Of a stretch of DNA of 64,000 bases, positions 12,888 through 24,107 are shown piece by piece. The translations under genes and the position numbers were made by a program. The stretch comes from Hyaloraphidium curvatum (lineage: Eukaryota; Monoblepharomycota; Hyaloraphidiomycetes; Hyaloraphidiales; Hyaloraphidiaceae). Below the pieces are notes generated by a model. It had not been told where the DNA came from and ran no database searches. It saw only the letters and a list, made by a program, of their open reading frames with translations. The stretch spans positions 310,001 through 374,000 of the forward strand of contig JAIVFI010000043.1 of assembly GCA_025558095.1 (NCBI GenBank), given 5' to 3'. Within the stretch, counting starts at the first letter, position 1; each line of letters opens with the position of its first letter.

Positions 12888-13819
12888 ATGACGTTCAATC
12901 CCACGCTGACGGAGTCCTCCGCCGTCCTGAAGGACATTCTGGGCGGAGGACGCGAGTTTGCCGCGTCCGAGCTATGGAGCAAGCGGCCCGCCGTCGTCAT
13001 GGTACGGGCTGCGCAGCTTCTACGGGAGACAGTGCGATAACGAACCACGCGCCCGTTGCACCCTTGCTGCACGTTCCTCCGCTGCTTTCTCCTTGTTTCG
13101 ACTTGTGCTGCGGCTCGTGGTCGACGTCTCGAACGGCAGGTGGTTCGCAGGCCCGGCTGATTCCTGTGCAGGGAGGAGGCCCTCGGGCTGTCCTCCAGGA
13201 AAGCCGAGCTCGACAAGCTCGGCATCGACCTCGTGGTGCGTTGGCACCGGTCACCGCAAGTTGCAGTTGATTTGACGGACGCCACAGGCCGTGGTGCACG
13301 AAGACATGGGCGCCGCCGAGTTCAAGGACTACTCTTTCCGTGACTCGCCCGTCTATCTCGACACTACCAAAGCCTTCTACAGGTGCTTTCGACCCAGCAG
13401 ATGCTACTTGTGGGGCAGCATCTTACTGTTCGACGTTCAGGTTCATCGGTGCCGGTTCGCTGATTTGGGCGGACCCCTCGGACTTGACGTCCCCCGAGGC
13501 CAAGGTTCACGGTGATCGGGCGCGCGCCAAGAAGGTCAAGGGCAACATGAAGGGCGAGGGCAGGATCATGGGTGGCCTCGTCGTCGTCAACACCGCCGGC
13601 GCCATCTGTGAGTTCGCCACTCCGATTGCAGAGGCGATTGGTGCACTGACACGCACGCTGCAAGATATCTACAACGAGAAGATCTTCGGCGACCACGCGC
13701 CCCTGGGCGGTAAGTTGATCATCGCAGCAGTACTAGTTCGGACTCCAACGCAATCGCACATTGCAGAGGTGGCCGAGGCTGCCCGAATGCTCTCCTCGGC
13801 GCCCTCCGCCCGCCTCTGA
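12888..13819 (+). CDS. selU: Selenoprotein U / PRXL2-type peroxiredoxin-like protein with in-frame TGA
   Basis: Six exons: 12888-13001, 13140-13235, 13288-13382, 13441 to about 13607, about 13665-13709, and about 13767-13819. All junctions are GT-AG and in phase. Exon 1 ends SKRPAVVM; exon 2 opens VVRRPG, then TGA (13158-13160), then FLCREEALGLSSRK. Animal PRXL2A/FAM213 proteins read RRPGCFLCREEA here, and the Sec-containing form of this family is SelU with UxxC. Later exons match the family: AVVHEDMGAAEFKDYSF, FIGAGSLIW, GNMKGEGRIMGGLVVVN, YNEKIFGDHAPL and EVAEAARML. No other lesion occurs, and a SECIS-like fold follows the stop. If TGA were a true stop, the product would be 44 residues without an active site. 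Confidence 0.88.
13158..13160 (+). other. Putative selenocysteine codon (TGA)
   Basis: In-frame TGA at the first position of the redox CxxC motif (R-R-P-G-[TGA]-F-L-C-R-E-E-A). Many genes in this window end in TGA, so the codon is not generally reassigned. Confidence 0.85.
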
Positions 13820-13867
13820 AGCGCCTCTAAGGCGGTCCTTCTGCGTCTGCTGGCTTCAGCGACGGTC

Positions 13868-13953
13868 GGCTTTGTCAAGCAACATGATGGCTTCCGCGTA
13901 AAGCACCCTCTTCTCCGGAAGGCGTGGACAGCGTGATACAACAGCTTGAAGCC
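13868..13953 (+). promoter_or_regulatory. Candidate SECIS element (form 2) in the selU 3' UTR
   Basis: Starts 49 bases after the selU stop. Helix I pairs GGCTT (13868-13872) and CAAGC (13876-13880) with GCTTG (13944-13948) and AAGCC (13949-13953). The core has ATGAT (13884-13888) opposite TGAT (13934-13937), able to form tandem G.A pairs. Helix II pairs 13890-13898 with 13923-13932 (nine pairs including one G-T wobble, one bulged C at 13929). Twelve bases after ATGA comes the conserved unpaired AAA (13900-13902). A mini-helix CTTC-TCCG-GAAG (13910-13921) with a UNCG-type loop caps it, as in form 2 SECIS elements. Confidence 0.8.
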
Positions 13954-14092
13954 TCGATAGTCGTTGATGTAACCAAAGGAAAGCACTGGACTTGGAATAA
14001 GCACTCTCCCTTCACAAAGAAAGAATCATGTCATTTCAATGAGGTTTACACCGTGCCACAGACCAACTCCAGCCGTCCACAGCGGAGATCAA

Positions 14093-15505
<1,413 letters not shown>

Positions 15506-15660
15506 TCAATCCAAAGCCATCCGCCGCCATTCTCCCGATCCTACATCGTGCATCGGCTTCTCCAAGTGCCGTTTAGCCATGTTGATGCCCTCTCGCGCCG
15601 GCTCAATGCAGGAGCACCCCGCGATCGCCCCTCGCACCCCCATCCATCCCCGTCTTCGCC

Positions 15661-17537
15661 CTAAGCATCGGCAGGCAGGTAAAGGAACTGACCCGCGATC
15701 GCCGCGGCGACGACGAGGATGATCGACACCTTCCCCCCCGCCGCCTTGAAAAAGTACAGGGATATGAGCGTGAGCACGTACAGCACCGCAGACACGCCGT
15801 TGCTGTTGACCGCCCCCAGCTTGTCCTCCGCCGTGGGCAGCCTCGGGTCCGACAGCTGCACGGTGACCGAGTACCGCAGCAGCTCCATGGCGACGACAGC
15901 GATCAGCCCCGTGACCGAGGCGGTGACGCCCTCGAGCGCGCTCTGGATGGGGTCCAGCATCACGAGCCACTCCCAAAAGTCGTGGCCGATGATGGTGAAG
16001 CTAAAGCAGGGGATGAACATGCCCAGCGTCATCAGGATGGCGCCGGCAAAGGCGTAGCCGAGGTTGCCGTTGTACCCGGCCAGGCCGCCCTGGAAGCCTA
16101 CAAAGGTGACGAAGATGACGAGCGGGGCGGGGATGACGTTGCCGATGGCGATGCCGTCGAGGAAGACCTGGTTGCTGAGCCATTTGCCGAGGACGACAGC
16201 TTCCTGCTGCACGAAGGGGATGGCGGTGTAGGCGCCGCCGAAGGAGAGGACCCCGGCGACGAGGCCGAGGGCAAAGAGGTGCCCGAGGTCCGGCGGGTTG
16301 GGCGCGATGCCGATCGCCAGCGAGTTGCGTCCGGGGAAGCCGCGCGTGGCCACGTAGGCGACGTAGCCGGCGATATCGGCGGCGATGATGACCCCCGCGG
16401 CGGCGTACCAGTAGTAGGCGTGCTTCTTGTTGCCGGCGGCCCACATGCCGTTGCCGCGGTCCCATAGGAACCACAGCAGGGCAAAGACACCGAGGGTGAT
16501 GAAGAAGTTGATGCGCAGGGCCGACTGCAGGAAGGAGGCGAGGGCCAGCCAGAAGAGGACATTGCTGAACTTTTTCGTGCGGTGCGAGTGGAAAGCGTGC
16601 TCGGCGATCTTGTGCACGGCGCGCAGAACGAAAGCCGCGACGACCGGCTGCAGGGCACGGAAGCTGGCGTTGACGTACCTGGCGGCAAGCTCGGGTTAGC
16701 TCACTGGCACGCCCGGGGAGACGACGCTCTTCTTGTGAAGTCCCCAAAGAACCACGCCCTCTTGCCCTTTGGCAAATTCGGAGAGCACAATCAAGTACTC
16801 ACACGTTGCTGAACCCGATCAGGTAGTAAATGTAACTCAGGAGGAGCATCAGGAAGAAACCCGGCAGGATGAACCCCAGCCCCGCGATCAGAGCGCCAAG
16901 CCGCCCCCTGCTCAGCATTCCGAAGTAGCAGCACAGCTCTGCCGCCTCGGGACCGGGCAGAACCTGGTACACCGCGTCTTTCCGGGGGTAAGAATCAGCG
17001 ACGGCTTGGCAGACTTCACATCGGAAGAAACCCACAGACCCGGTTGAACTTCTTGATGCTGATCCATTTCTCCTTGATCACCAGCTGCTCCTTCAGCATG
17101 GCGATCTGCGCCACCGGCCCGCCCCACGCACGAAGGCCGAACACCAGGAACTTCCCGAATAGCTCCAGCAGCCCGAGCCTGGGCGCATTGCTCGCCATCT
17201 CGTCCACCACCGGCGGCACCGCACCCGCTTCGGGGTCCACAGGAGGCGCCAGCGGCGCCGACGGCCCCCCGTTCGCCGGAACGTCGACCACGATGTCCTT
17301 CCCCTCGGCCTTGTCGGCCACGTCCAGCTCGACCCCCGGGCCGCCGTTCGCGGCGCCGGCATGGCGGCGGTGGTGCAGCCCCGCGCCGTCGGTCGCCGGG
17401 TCCGCCGCAGTCAGTGTCACGGCGTCCGCAGGGGTGTCGGGAACGGCGAGCGCGTCCGCGGCCGCGTCCGTGCGCGTCGTCCCCGAGCTGGGCGAGCCCT
17501 CGCGGGGGACGAGCGCGATGCCCTCGTCGGCGCTCAT
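15661..17537 (-). CDS. chrA: Chromate transporter family (ChrA-like) membrane protein
   Basis: Long-chain CHR-family ion transporter, with two homologous halves in one chain; bacterial and fungal members export chromate, though many have untested substrates. Three exons (17537 to about 17028, about 16990-16802, about 16680-15661). The N-terminal 150 residues are Ala/Pro/Asp-rich and probably disordered. The first CHR half has [19 protein letters not shown] and [20 protein letters not shown]; the second has [20 protein letters not shown] and [18 protein letters not shown]. These pairs match the repeated (F/W)GGP/FGGAY...PGP/P signatures. Around ten membrane helices. End TAG 15663-15661. Neighbouring genes do not suggest a metal-resistance operon. 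Confidence 0.9.
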
Positions 17538-18060
17538 TTCGTCAGCCTGCGGCGTACGGCGAGCGGGAGATTGGTTGTTTCCCGGAAGTAGCTGGGACTG
17601 TTTAACGCCCGCAAAGCGAAATGGCGGCGGGGGCGCGATTTGCCCATGAGGATCCCGCATGGCGCCATCGACTCGCCGGCGGGTCCCAACTGGAAAATGC
17701 ATCGCCAGGCTGCCGGATGCGTGCAGACACCGTCTGAGAAGATTCAAAGAGAGGTTGGGGGGGCGGTGCTTGCGATGCGTTTCGGCATTGGGAGGTACGG
17801 ATGGTAGCATCGGAAGCCCCTTCATCCGAGGCTGCGGAAGGGCGATCGGGAAAGCATGGGGCGCGCGCGGAGCGGGGCAGGCTGGCAACTCTTCCCGTAC
17901 AGTCGATCTGCTGGCGGGTCACGCCATCGCGACGGAGGCTGGCGTGCAAAGAGGACGTCAAAAGCACGACAGCTTCCAGGTCCCCGCGGCCCCATGGTCC
18001 AATACGAAGTGGAATAACAACATCGCATTGCAGATCGACATTACGGGAGATAGCAAACCA
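17538..18060. other. Intergenic region, 523 bp
   Basis: Upstream of the ChrA-like gene and downstream of the FAD monooxygenase (both minus strand). The 944-residue open frame that crosses it on the plus strand reads as antisense of real exons. No gene or RNA recognised. Confidence 0.5.
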
Positions 18061-19713
18061 TCACAGCTTCCCCTTCTCCCTCCCTTCCCCCTGCAGCAGT
18101 CCCAGCGCCCTCTCAAGCACCTCCGCCGCTCTTTCCCCCGGCCCCTCGCACATGACGCACCAATCCGGTCGCACAACCGCGACCCACCCCAGCGGCACCT
18201 TGCCCGGCAACACCGCACCGTCCAGCGCCTCGATCCTCGCCTCCGCGGGGCCGAGGTTGAGCGCCTGCGAGCGGTGGCAGTACTGCACCGCCCTGCCGCC
18301 CGCGGCTTCGAGGCGAGCAAGCAAGGCCGAGTCCACGACGGAGGCAGGGTCGACGCCGTAGCCGATCAGGCAGAGGGAAGGGCCGAGGGCGTCGTCGCTG
18401 AGGGTGGGGGTGGAGGAGGGGGAGGCGCGGACGTAGCCCTGTGGCACGGGGGCGCCGGGGACCAGCTTCGCCGTGCCGGTGCGCGCAAACAGTCCTTTCG
18501 GGAAGCTCGGCGCCGGCTTGATCTTGAGATCCTCGAAGTAGGACCGGGCGCCCGGGATCAGCAGCTGCGAGGCGGCGATGGTCCCGTGCACCGCGGCGGC
18601 GCCGATCCAGCTCGTGGGCATCACCACCGCGCCCATCATCCTGGCCAGGTTGATCATGGCCAGGGCGTGCGGCTGGCGCTCCTCGGTGTAGCTGTCCAGG
18701 ATGGCGGGGGAGGCGCGGCCGCGAACCACCCATGCGAGCTTCCACGCCAGGTTGGCGGCGTCGCGCAGGCCCGAGACCAGGCCCTGCCCGGCGAACGGGG
18801 GGGTGATGTGCGCGGCGTCGCCGGCGAGGAAGCACCGGCCCTTGGAGAAGGCGGGGGCGCAGCGCGCGTGGAACCGGTAGACGGCGGTGCGCTCGATGGT
18901 GACCTTTTCGGGGTCGTCGCAGAAGGGCGCGAGGAGCTTTTTGATGTTGTCGGGGCGCTCGAACTCCTCGCGGCTCTCGCCGGCGTGCAGCTTGAACTCC
19001 CAGCGCTGGCGGCCTTCGGGAGCGGGCATGTGCTGGCAAGGGCCTGGAGGTTAGCAGAGCTCGAGATCACAGAAGGTCACACTCACAGGCGTCGGCCTGC
19101 GAGGATCGCAGATGAACTCGATGTGGTTGCACGGCCTTCCGGGGTTGATGGCATCGACGATGAGCCAGTCCTCAGCGTAGGACTGCCCCGTGAAGTCGAG
19201 CCCGAGCGCGCGCCGGACGAACGAGTTGGCGCCGTCCGCGCCGACGAGGTACCGTGCCTGCACCTCGAACTCGTCCCCGTCGTCGCGGCGAAACGACGCC
19301 CTCACGCCGTCGCCGCGGTCCTCGAATCCCTCCAGGGTCGCGCCGAGCTCCACGCGCACCGACTGCTTCCCGGCGAGCTTCTTCCGGAGCAGCGCCTCCA
19401 GCTGCGGCTGCACGAAGGTGACCAGCGACGGGTGGCCGTCGACGATGGCCGACGTGTCGACGCGGGCAAACTGCCCGAATGCCGGCGAGATGTAGACGAC
19501 CTCGGGGATGCCGACGACGGGCAGCTCGCCGTCCTTGATCCCAACGAGCTGCAGGATGCGCAGCGCCTCGTTGTCGAGCGCGATGGCGCGCGGCTTGGGG
19601 AACACGGCGCGCGTCGCCTCGGCGACCACGACGGAGACGCCGTACGTCCCCAGGAGGTTGGCCAGCGCGGCGCCGACGGGGCCGAGCCCCACGATGAGCA
19701 CTTCGGTCTGCAT
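18061..19713 (-). CDS. FAD-dependent aromatic hydroxylase (MhpA/PheA-like)
   Basis: Class A flavoprotein monooxygenase that hydroxylates phenolic rings with NAD(P)H and O2. Two exons (19713 to about 19091 and about 19030-18061; junction RRPTP to HMPAPEG). It begins MQTEVLIVGLGPVGAALANL, the GxGxxG Rossmann motif. RYLVGADGANSFVRRALGL is the DG motif, and GRCFLAGDAAHITPPFAGQG is the GD motif that binds FAD ribityl phosphate. The C-terminal thioredoxin-like domain ends CVMCEGPGERAAEVLERAL. About 530 residues, as expected for 3-(3-hydroxyphenyl)propionate or resorcinol hydroxylases. It lies near an extradiol-type VOC gene and a fumarylacetoacetase-family gene, which together resemble a meta-cleavage route. 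Exact substrate unknown. Confidence 0.9.
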
Positions 19714-20170
19714 GTTCTGCGATGGGTGTCGGAGTTGAGGGCGGCGAGGCGCGCGGGCGGGGTCTTTGAGGGTGGGTGGGGGCAAGGCGTCCCCTTCCGT
19801 CACGCCACAGCCGCGGCACTTTCGGATTCAGCCCCGGCTGGGAGACGCGGCAGAAACACGTCGTGCGGTCCTCCACCGCCGCTGGGTCATTCCATGAGCT
19901 GGATTGGAGGATCTGCGAGCCTGCGATTGCCCGAGTCCGACCTTCTTCGTTGGCTTGAGTTGTTGCCGGCGAAGCGGAACCGCAATCCGCCGCAGATCAG
20001 GCCATCCGGAAGCTCTGTATCATCTTCTCAAAGATCCCGACGAGCACTTTGGATAAGCGGTGGAGCGGGATGTATGGCACCGGAAGGGCCGAAGCGAGGT
20101 GCTCGTGCGTGGATGGCGGTGAATTATCGATTACGTTACATTTTTCTGCAAGTCATGGGTATAAGAGCGT
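19714..20170. other. Intergenic region, 457 bp
   Basis: Promoter side of the FAD monooxygenase and 3' side of the GPI protein. Nothing further recognised. Confidence 0.5.
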
Positions 20171-21547
20171 TCAGAGCAGCAGAACCATCCCGATCGCCGC
20201 GACCGCGAGCCCCGCGCCCGCGCCGGTGCGGCCGGCGGAGTTGGGCATCGAGGTGCTCGTGGGGCGGGCCGACGAGGAGGTGCTCGAGGCGGCGACCGAC
20301 GACGAGGCGATCGAGGCGGTGGTCGACGCCGGGGGAGGGGCGACGCTGCTCGTGGCGGCGATCGAGGTCGACGCGGGCGGAGGGGCGACGCTGCTCGAGG
20401 CGCCGGCCGAGGAGGAGGCGACGACGGGGGAAGAGGAGGCGGGGGCGTCGGTGGTCTGGCTCGCGACGGTGGTCTGCACCGCGTCCGTGGTAGTTGCGGG
20501 GATGCTCGTGGCCGCGGAGGAGGTGGCCGTAACCACCGTCAAGGTCGCCGAGCTTGCCGTCGCGGTCGCCGAGCTCGCCGTCGCGGCCGTCGAACTGCTC
20601 CCGTTGACCGCGCAGCCACACCAGAAACCGGCCGTCGGGAACCCGCAGGAGGTGCCGTCGGGCTTCTGACCCCCGGTGTAGCTTCCCACGTAGTCGCAAG
20701 ACGAGAGCCCGTCGCACTGCTGGCCGACGTTCACCGAGCTCGGGAAACATCCTCCCCATTGCCACGTGGCACCCTGAGGCGGCGGGTTCGGCGGGGTGTA
20801 GGAGGTGTTGAAGAGCCCAGAGGCGCAGAAGAGCCCCGTGGTGGTCGGGTCGCGCGAGGCACACGTCGTGGGGGTCTGGGGCACGCTGCCGGTCGACGGA
20901 GGGTCGTACAGGGTGAAGGGACCGACCCAGGGCTGCGCGATACGGTTGCACTGCTCGGAAATTGTGGCTTGGTCGGCGTTGGCGGGGACGCATCCTGTCC
21001 ACGTCCACGTCTGGTAGCTCGGGAGCGTCGGTTCGACCGGCCACTGCGTGACGCCGCACCACAGCGCGGTAGAGGTAGGCGCGGGGCAGGCGGTGGCGTT
21101 GGGCTGCTGCCCGTCGGTGCTGGTCAGGCCGGCGACGTGGTTGGCGCCGAACTTGTCCGAGCACGCCGCTTCAAAGTCCGTCGACGGCGCCACGCAGCCG
21201 ACGTAGCCCCAGCCGTCGCCCGAGGGCACCGGTTGGGAGGGGTAGTAGGTCGGCGTGAGCGAGCCCGTGGCGCACCACAGGCCCGTCGTGCCGGGGCGCG
21301 ACTGCGAGCACTGCACGGTCGGGTCATCGTAGAGCTGCCAGACGCCGACGTATTGGGTCGAATAGTAGCCGCAGGTCTGGTTCGCAGACGCGGGCGATGT
21401 GTCGGAGGGTTGGCAGCCGGCAAAAATCCAGCTCTGATAGGGTGGGAGGACGGGTGTCGGCGGGCCCGAGCGCCTGAACAAAGGTGCGGCTGAGGCGAAG
21501 GGGAGGAGCGCGGCCGCGGCGGCCGAGGCGATGAGTGTGGAGCGCAT
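20171..21547 (-). CDS. Secreted Cys-repeat, Ser/Thr-rich, GPI-anchored wall protein
   Basis: Intronless, 458 residues. A signal peptide (MRSTLIASAAAAALLPFASA) is followed by four repeats of about 65-90 residues with the pattern W-x2/3-GC-x-P...C...(T/S)xx(L/G)(W/F)C: YQSWIFAGC...GLWCATG, GWGYVGC...ALWCGV, YQTWTWTGC...GLFCASG and TWQWGGC...GFWCGC. Each has four or more Cys, suggesting small disulphide modules. Then come about 130 residues of Ser/Thr/Ala/Val, a typical O-mannosylated stalk, and a hydrophobic tail (GAGAGLAVAAIGMVLLL) preceded by small residues, as in a GPI-attachment signal. No enzyme family recognised; a carbohydrate-binding role is possible. Confidence 0.8.
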   Translation of the reverse strand: MRSTLIASAAAAALLPFASAAPLFRRSGPPTPVLPPYQSWIFAGCQPSDTSPASANQTCGYYSTQYVGVWQLYDDPTVQCSQSRPGTTGLWCATGSLTPTYYPSQPVPSGDGWGYVGCVAPSTDFEAACSDKFGANHVAGLTSTDGQQPNATACPAPTSTALWCGVTQWPVEPTLPSYQTWTWTGCVPANADQATISEQCNRIAQPWVGPFTLYDPPSTGSVPQTPTTCASRDPTTTGLFCASGLFNTSYTPPNPPPQGATWQWGGCFPSSVNVGQQCDGLSSCDYVGSYTGGQKPDGTSCGFPTAGFWCGCAVNGSSSTAATASSATATASSATLTVVTATSSAATSIPATTTDAVQTTVASQTTDAPASSSPVVASSSAGASSSVAPPPASTSIAATSSVAPPPASTTASIASSSVAASSTSSSARPTSTSMPNSAGRTGAGAGLAVAAIGMVLLL

Positions 21548-21801
21548 TCCGGAGTGTCGAGTTTTGGCGATGTGATTGGGCCGCAGAACGCGCCCTTTTG
21601 AAGGAAACGGGGCGAGGTTTCTGCGAAACGCGGCGTTGCGGCCCCAGCCGCGCACAGCCTTTCCGCAGTGCCGAGCTCGGCCACCTCCAGAACAGCCTCG
21701 GGGAAATAACCGCTGTACGCATCTGATTTCTATTCTAGAACGATCGATCTCCGCAGTTCGCGCCGCGTCCCATGTACCTCCTCTCCCCCCCCCGCGTTCG
21801 A

Positions 21802-22717
21802 TCACCGCGCCCTGCCCGCCAGCGCCGCGCCCCACGCCCACAAAAAGTACCCCGCCGCGCCCGCCGCGCCCGCCGGCACCGCCCACGCGTCCAGCAGCGC
21901 GCGCGCATTGTTCCACGCCGTCGCGGGGCCGAACATGCCCGAGGGAACGGAGGTCTCGTCGCGCGGGCGGTTGGCGCCGCGGGGGAAGGGGCGGCCGGCG
22001 CGGACGGCGGCGACGAATTCTGAGGAGAAATGATCAGGATGGTGAACGGGCGGGGCGGGGAGGGGGAGGGACGTACCTTCGGGGTCAAAGTCGACGCCGA
22101 TGGGGTTGACCTCGTACTCTGGCCCGGCCTGCGTCCGAAGGTCAGCCTCCCGCCTCATTGCCGGAGCCCCGCACGCAACGCACCATGAACGCGTCCGCCC
22201 CCGCGGCATCCAGCACGTCGACCTGGGCCTCGATCTCGTTCCCGTCCGGGTCGGCGTAGTACATCGAGACAGTCATGCCGTGGTGAATCGCCCAGAAGGG
22301 CAGGATCCCCCGGCGCTTCCGTTCCTCGTACGCATCCGCCAGGGCTTCGAGGGTGGGGTAGGAATAGGCAAAGTGCATCATGCCTGTTTCGAACCGGGTG
22401 CGCTGCTTGAAGAAGGGCGGCGCGTTGAAGAGCGCGATGCGGTGGTGCTCCTCGTCGTAGGTGAGGAAGGCCAGCTTGGCGTTTTCGAACTGCACGCGGA
22501 CTGCGGGAAAACGGGCGATGATGAGCCAAGGGCGCGGAGGCTGCGATCGGAGTAGGTACGTACAGCCGAACGACCTGGCGTACCACTCCTTCATCTTTTC
22601 GAACTGCCGCGTGGCGAGGACGACGTGGCAGAAGGCGCTGGGCGCGACCTTGCTGGGGTCGAGGCCGGCGGGCGCCTTGGCGTCGGAGGCGTGGGACATG
22701 GTCGCCGGCTCGGGCAT
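21802..22717 (-). CDS. Extradiol-dioxygenase-like VOC protein with C-terminal membrane helix
   Basis: Three exons (about 22717-22184, about 22138-22079, about 22022-21802). The VOC domain has His in SAFCHVVLATRQFEKMKEWY, His in GMMHFAYSYPTLEALADAY and Glu in YYADPDGNEIEAQVDVLD, giving the H-H-E metal site of extradiol dioxygenases and glyoxalases. The second exon gives PEYEVNPIGVDFDPE, a tail typical of biphenyl-diol-dioxygenase-like fungal proteins. Unusually the last exon adds NNARALLDAWAVP and the hydrophobic stretch AGAAGAAGYFLWAWGAALAG, a likely membrane anchor. It is head-to-head with the FAH-family gene, 280 bp between starts. A start at 22699 (MSHASDAK) is equally possible. Predicted: ring-cleavage dioxygenase or related isomerase. 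Confidence 0.8.
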
Positions 22718-22997
22718 GGTTGAGGATCGCGGGGCAGAGGCGTGCAACTGGTGGAGGCAGGTGCAAAGAATGGTTTTGGAGGCGCTGCCGATCGCGGGTA
22801 GATATACCCAGGCCGGGAGCATCCCGGATTTGCCGGGGGTGCGCCTCGCAACGCCGCCCGCGCCGCCCCGCGCCTCGCCCCCACCCGCCCGCTGGACAAA
22901 TAGCCGCCCGCAGGAACGATAGGATCCGCCACGCCTCCCGCGAACCGCAGCCGTTCTTCTCTCGCGGCACCTCCACTTCCCTGCCCGCCCCGCCGAG
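22718..22997. promoter_or_regulatory. Divergent promoter of VOC and FAH-family genes
   Basis: The 280-bp intergenic space between start codons on opposite strands suggests joint control of the two ring-degradation genes. On the minus strand CTATTTGT (about 22905-22898) is the only AT-rich candidate element seen. Confidence 0.45.
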
Positions 22998-24107
22998 ATG
23001 GCCTCCCTCCTCACGCCCACCTGGCGCGCGACCTTCGACGAGGGCTTCCCCGCCGAGGACGTCGGCACCGTGCACATCGCGCCCGCGGCGGACGCGCTCA
23101 CCTTTGCCCGCGCGGGGGACACGCTGCTCGGCGTCGTCGCCTACGAGGCGGGGACGGTGAAGGCGGTCGACCTGACGAAGAGGTTCGGCGCCGGGGACGC
23201 GGTGGAGGTGTTCAACAGGGAGGGCTACGCCAAGATCGAGGAGGCCGTCTCCAACGTCGCGGCCGACGATCTGGTCGAGGTCCCCGCCGCGGACCTCGGC
23301 CTCGCCGTCGACTTTGCCGGCGCCCACGTCGCGGTGGGGACCAACTACCCCGAGCACGCCAAGGACGCCGGCACCGTGCGCCCCTTCCTCTTCCCCAAGC
23401 TCGGCCTCCCCCTCCCCTCCGGCTCGACGGTGGGCGTGCGCGGCGGGCTGCTGGACTACGAGGCCGAGCTCGCGCTCGTCACCCTCCGCCCCCTGCGCGT
23501 CGGCCAGGGGCTGCCGGAAAGCGTGGGCCTGGTCCTGGCCAACGACTTCACGGACCGCGACCTGCTCTTCCGCTCCCTCGACCCGCGGGACATCCTCTCG
23601 GGCAAGGGCTTCACCACGGGCAAGAGCGCGCCCGACTACCTCCCCGCCGGCAACCTCCTCGTCGTCCCGCGCGACTTTCGGTCCTTTATCCCCACCCTCG
23701 AGCTCCGCCTCTACGTGAACGGCAGGCTGCGGCAGCGCGCCCCCTGCTCCGAGATGGTCTGGTCCGCCGACGAGATGCTCCGCCAGGCGCTGGCCCTGCA
23801 GGGCCGCACGTGGTCGCACCGCGGGCAGCAGGTCCCGCTGTTCCCGGGCGACGCCGTGCCCGAGAGGACCATGGTGCTCACCGGCACCCCGCACGGCACC
23901 GTGTTCCAGGGGCTCCCGCCCGCCGTCATGCTCCGCGGGCTCGCGGGGTTCCTGATGGGCGGGTTCCTGTGGCAGGGGCCGATGGGCTGCGCGATCGATG
24001 CGTACGGGGATGCGGCGAGGACCGGGGGGTGGTACCTCAAGGCGGGGGACGAGGTGAGGGTGCACGTGCACGGGTTGGGGGAGCTGCTGAGCTTGGTGGT
24101 GGAGTGA
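22998..24107 (+). CDS. Fumarylacetoacetate hydrolase (FAH)-family protein
   Basis: Intronless, 369 residues. FAH-superfamily enzymes (fumarylacetoacetase, acylpyruvases, 2-hydroxyhepta-2,4-diene-dioate isomerases) use a metal bound by acidic residues. Seen here: HVAVGTNYPEHAKDAGTVRP at the family's entry strand; LDYEAELALVTLRP with the E-x-E metal ligands; GLVLANDFTDRDLLFRSL with a further acidic ligand; GKGFTTGKSAPDYLPAGNL; and VLTGTPHGTVFQG, the usual (L/I)TGTP-G-V strand. An N-terminal domain of about 100 residues precedes the core. Context (extradiol-like VOC divergent, FAD hydroxylase nearby) favours a hydrolase or isomerase acting on a ring-cleavage product. Some family members are instead oxaloacetate decarboxylases. 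Confidence 0.88.
   Translation: MASLLTPTWRATFDEGFPAEDVGTVHIAPAADALTFARAGDTLLGVVAYEAGTVKAVDLTKRFGAGDAVEVFNREGYAKIEEAVSNVAADDLVEVPAADLGLAVDFAGAHVAVGTNYPEHAKDAGTVRPFLFPKLGLPLPSGSTVGVRGGLLDYEAELALVTLRPLRVGQGLPESVGLVLANDFTDRDLLFRSLDPRDILSGKGFTTGKSAPDYLPAGNLLVVPRDFRSFIPTLELRLYVNGRLRQRAPCSEMVWSADEMLRQALALQGRTWSHRGQQVPLFPGDAVPERTMVLTGTPHGTVFQGLPPAVMLRGLAGFLMGGFLWQGPMGCAIDAYGDAARTGGWYLKAGDEVRVHVHGLGELLSLVVE

Noticed and set aside
13002-13030. selU exon 1 extended through GTACGGGCTGCGC to a stop at about 13038
   Set aside because: It would end without the redox motif, whereas splicing at 13001/13140 gives full family similarity on both sides.
13932-13975. Alternative SECIS built on GTGAT at 13933-13937 as the 5' core
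   Set aside because: Its helix II and outer helix have several mismatches; the fold based on ATGA at 13884 pairs far better.
17659-20493. 944-codon open frame on the plus strand
   Set aside because: Antisense of the FAD monooxygenase exons; composition is a reverse-complement shadow.
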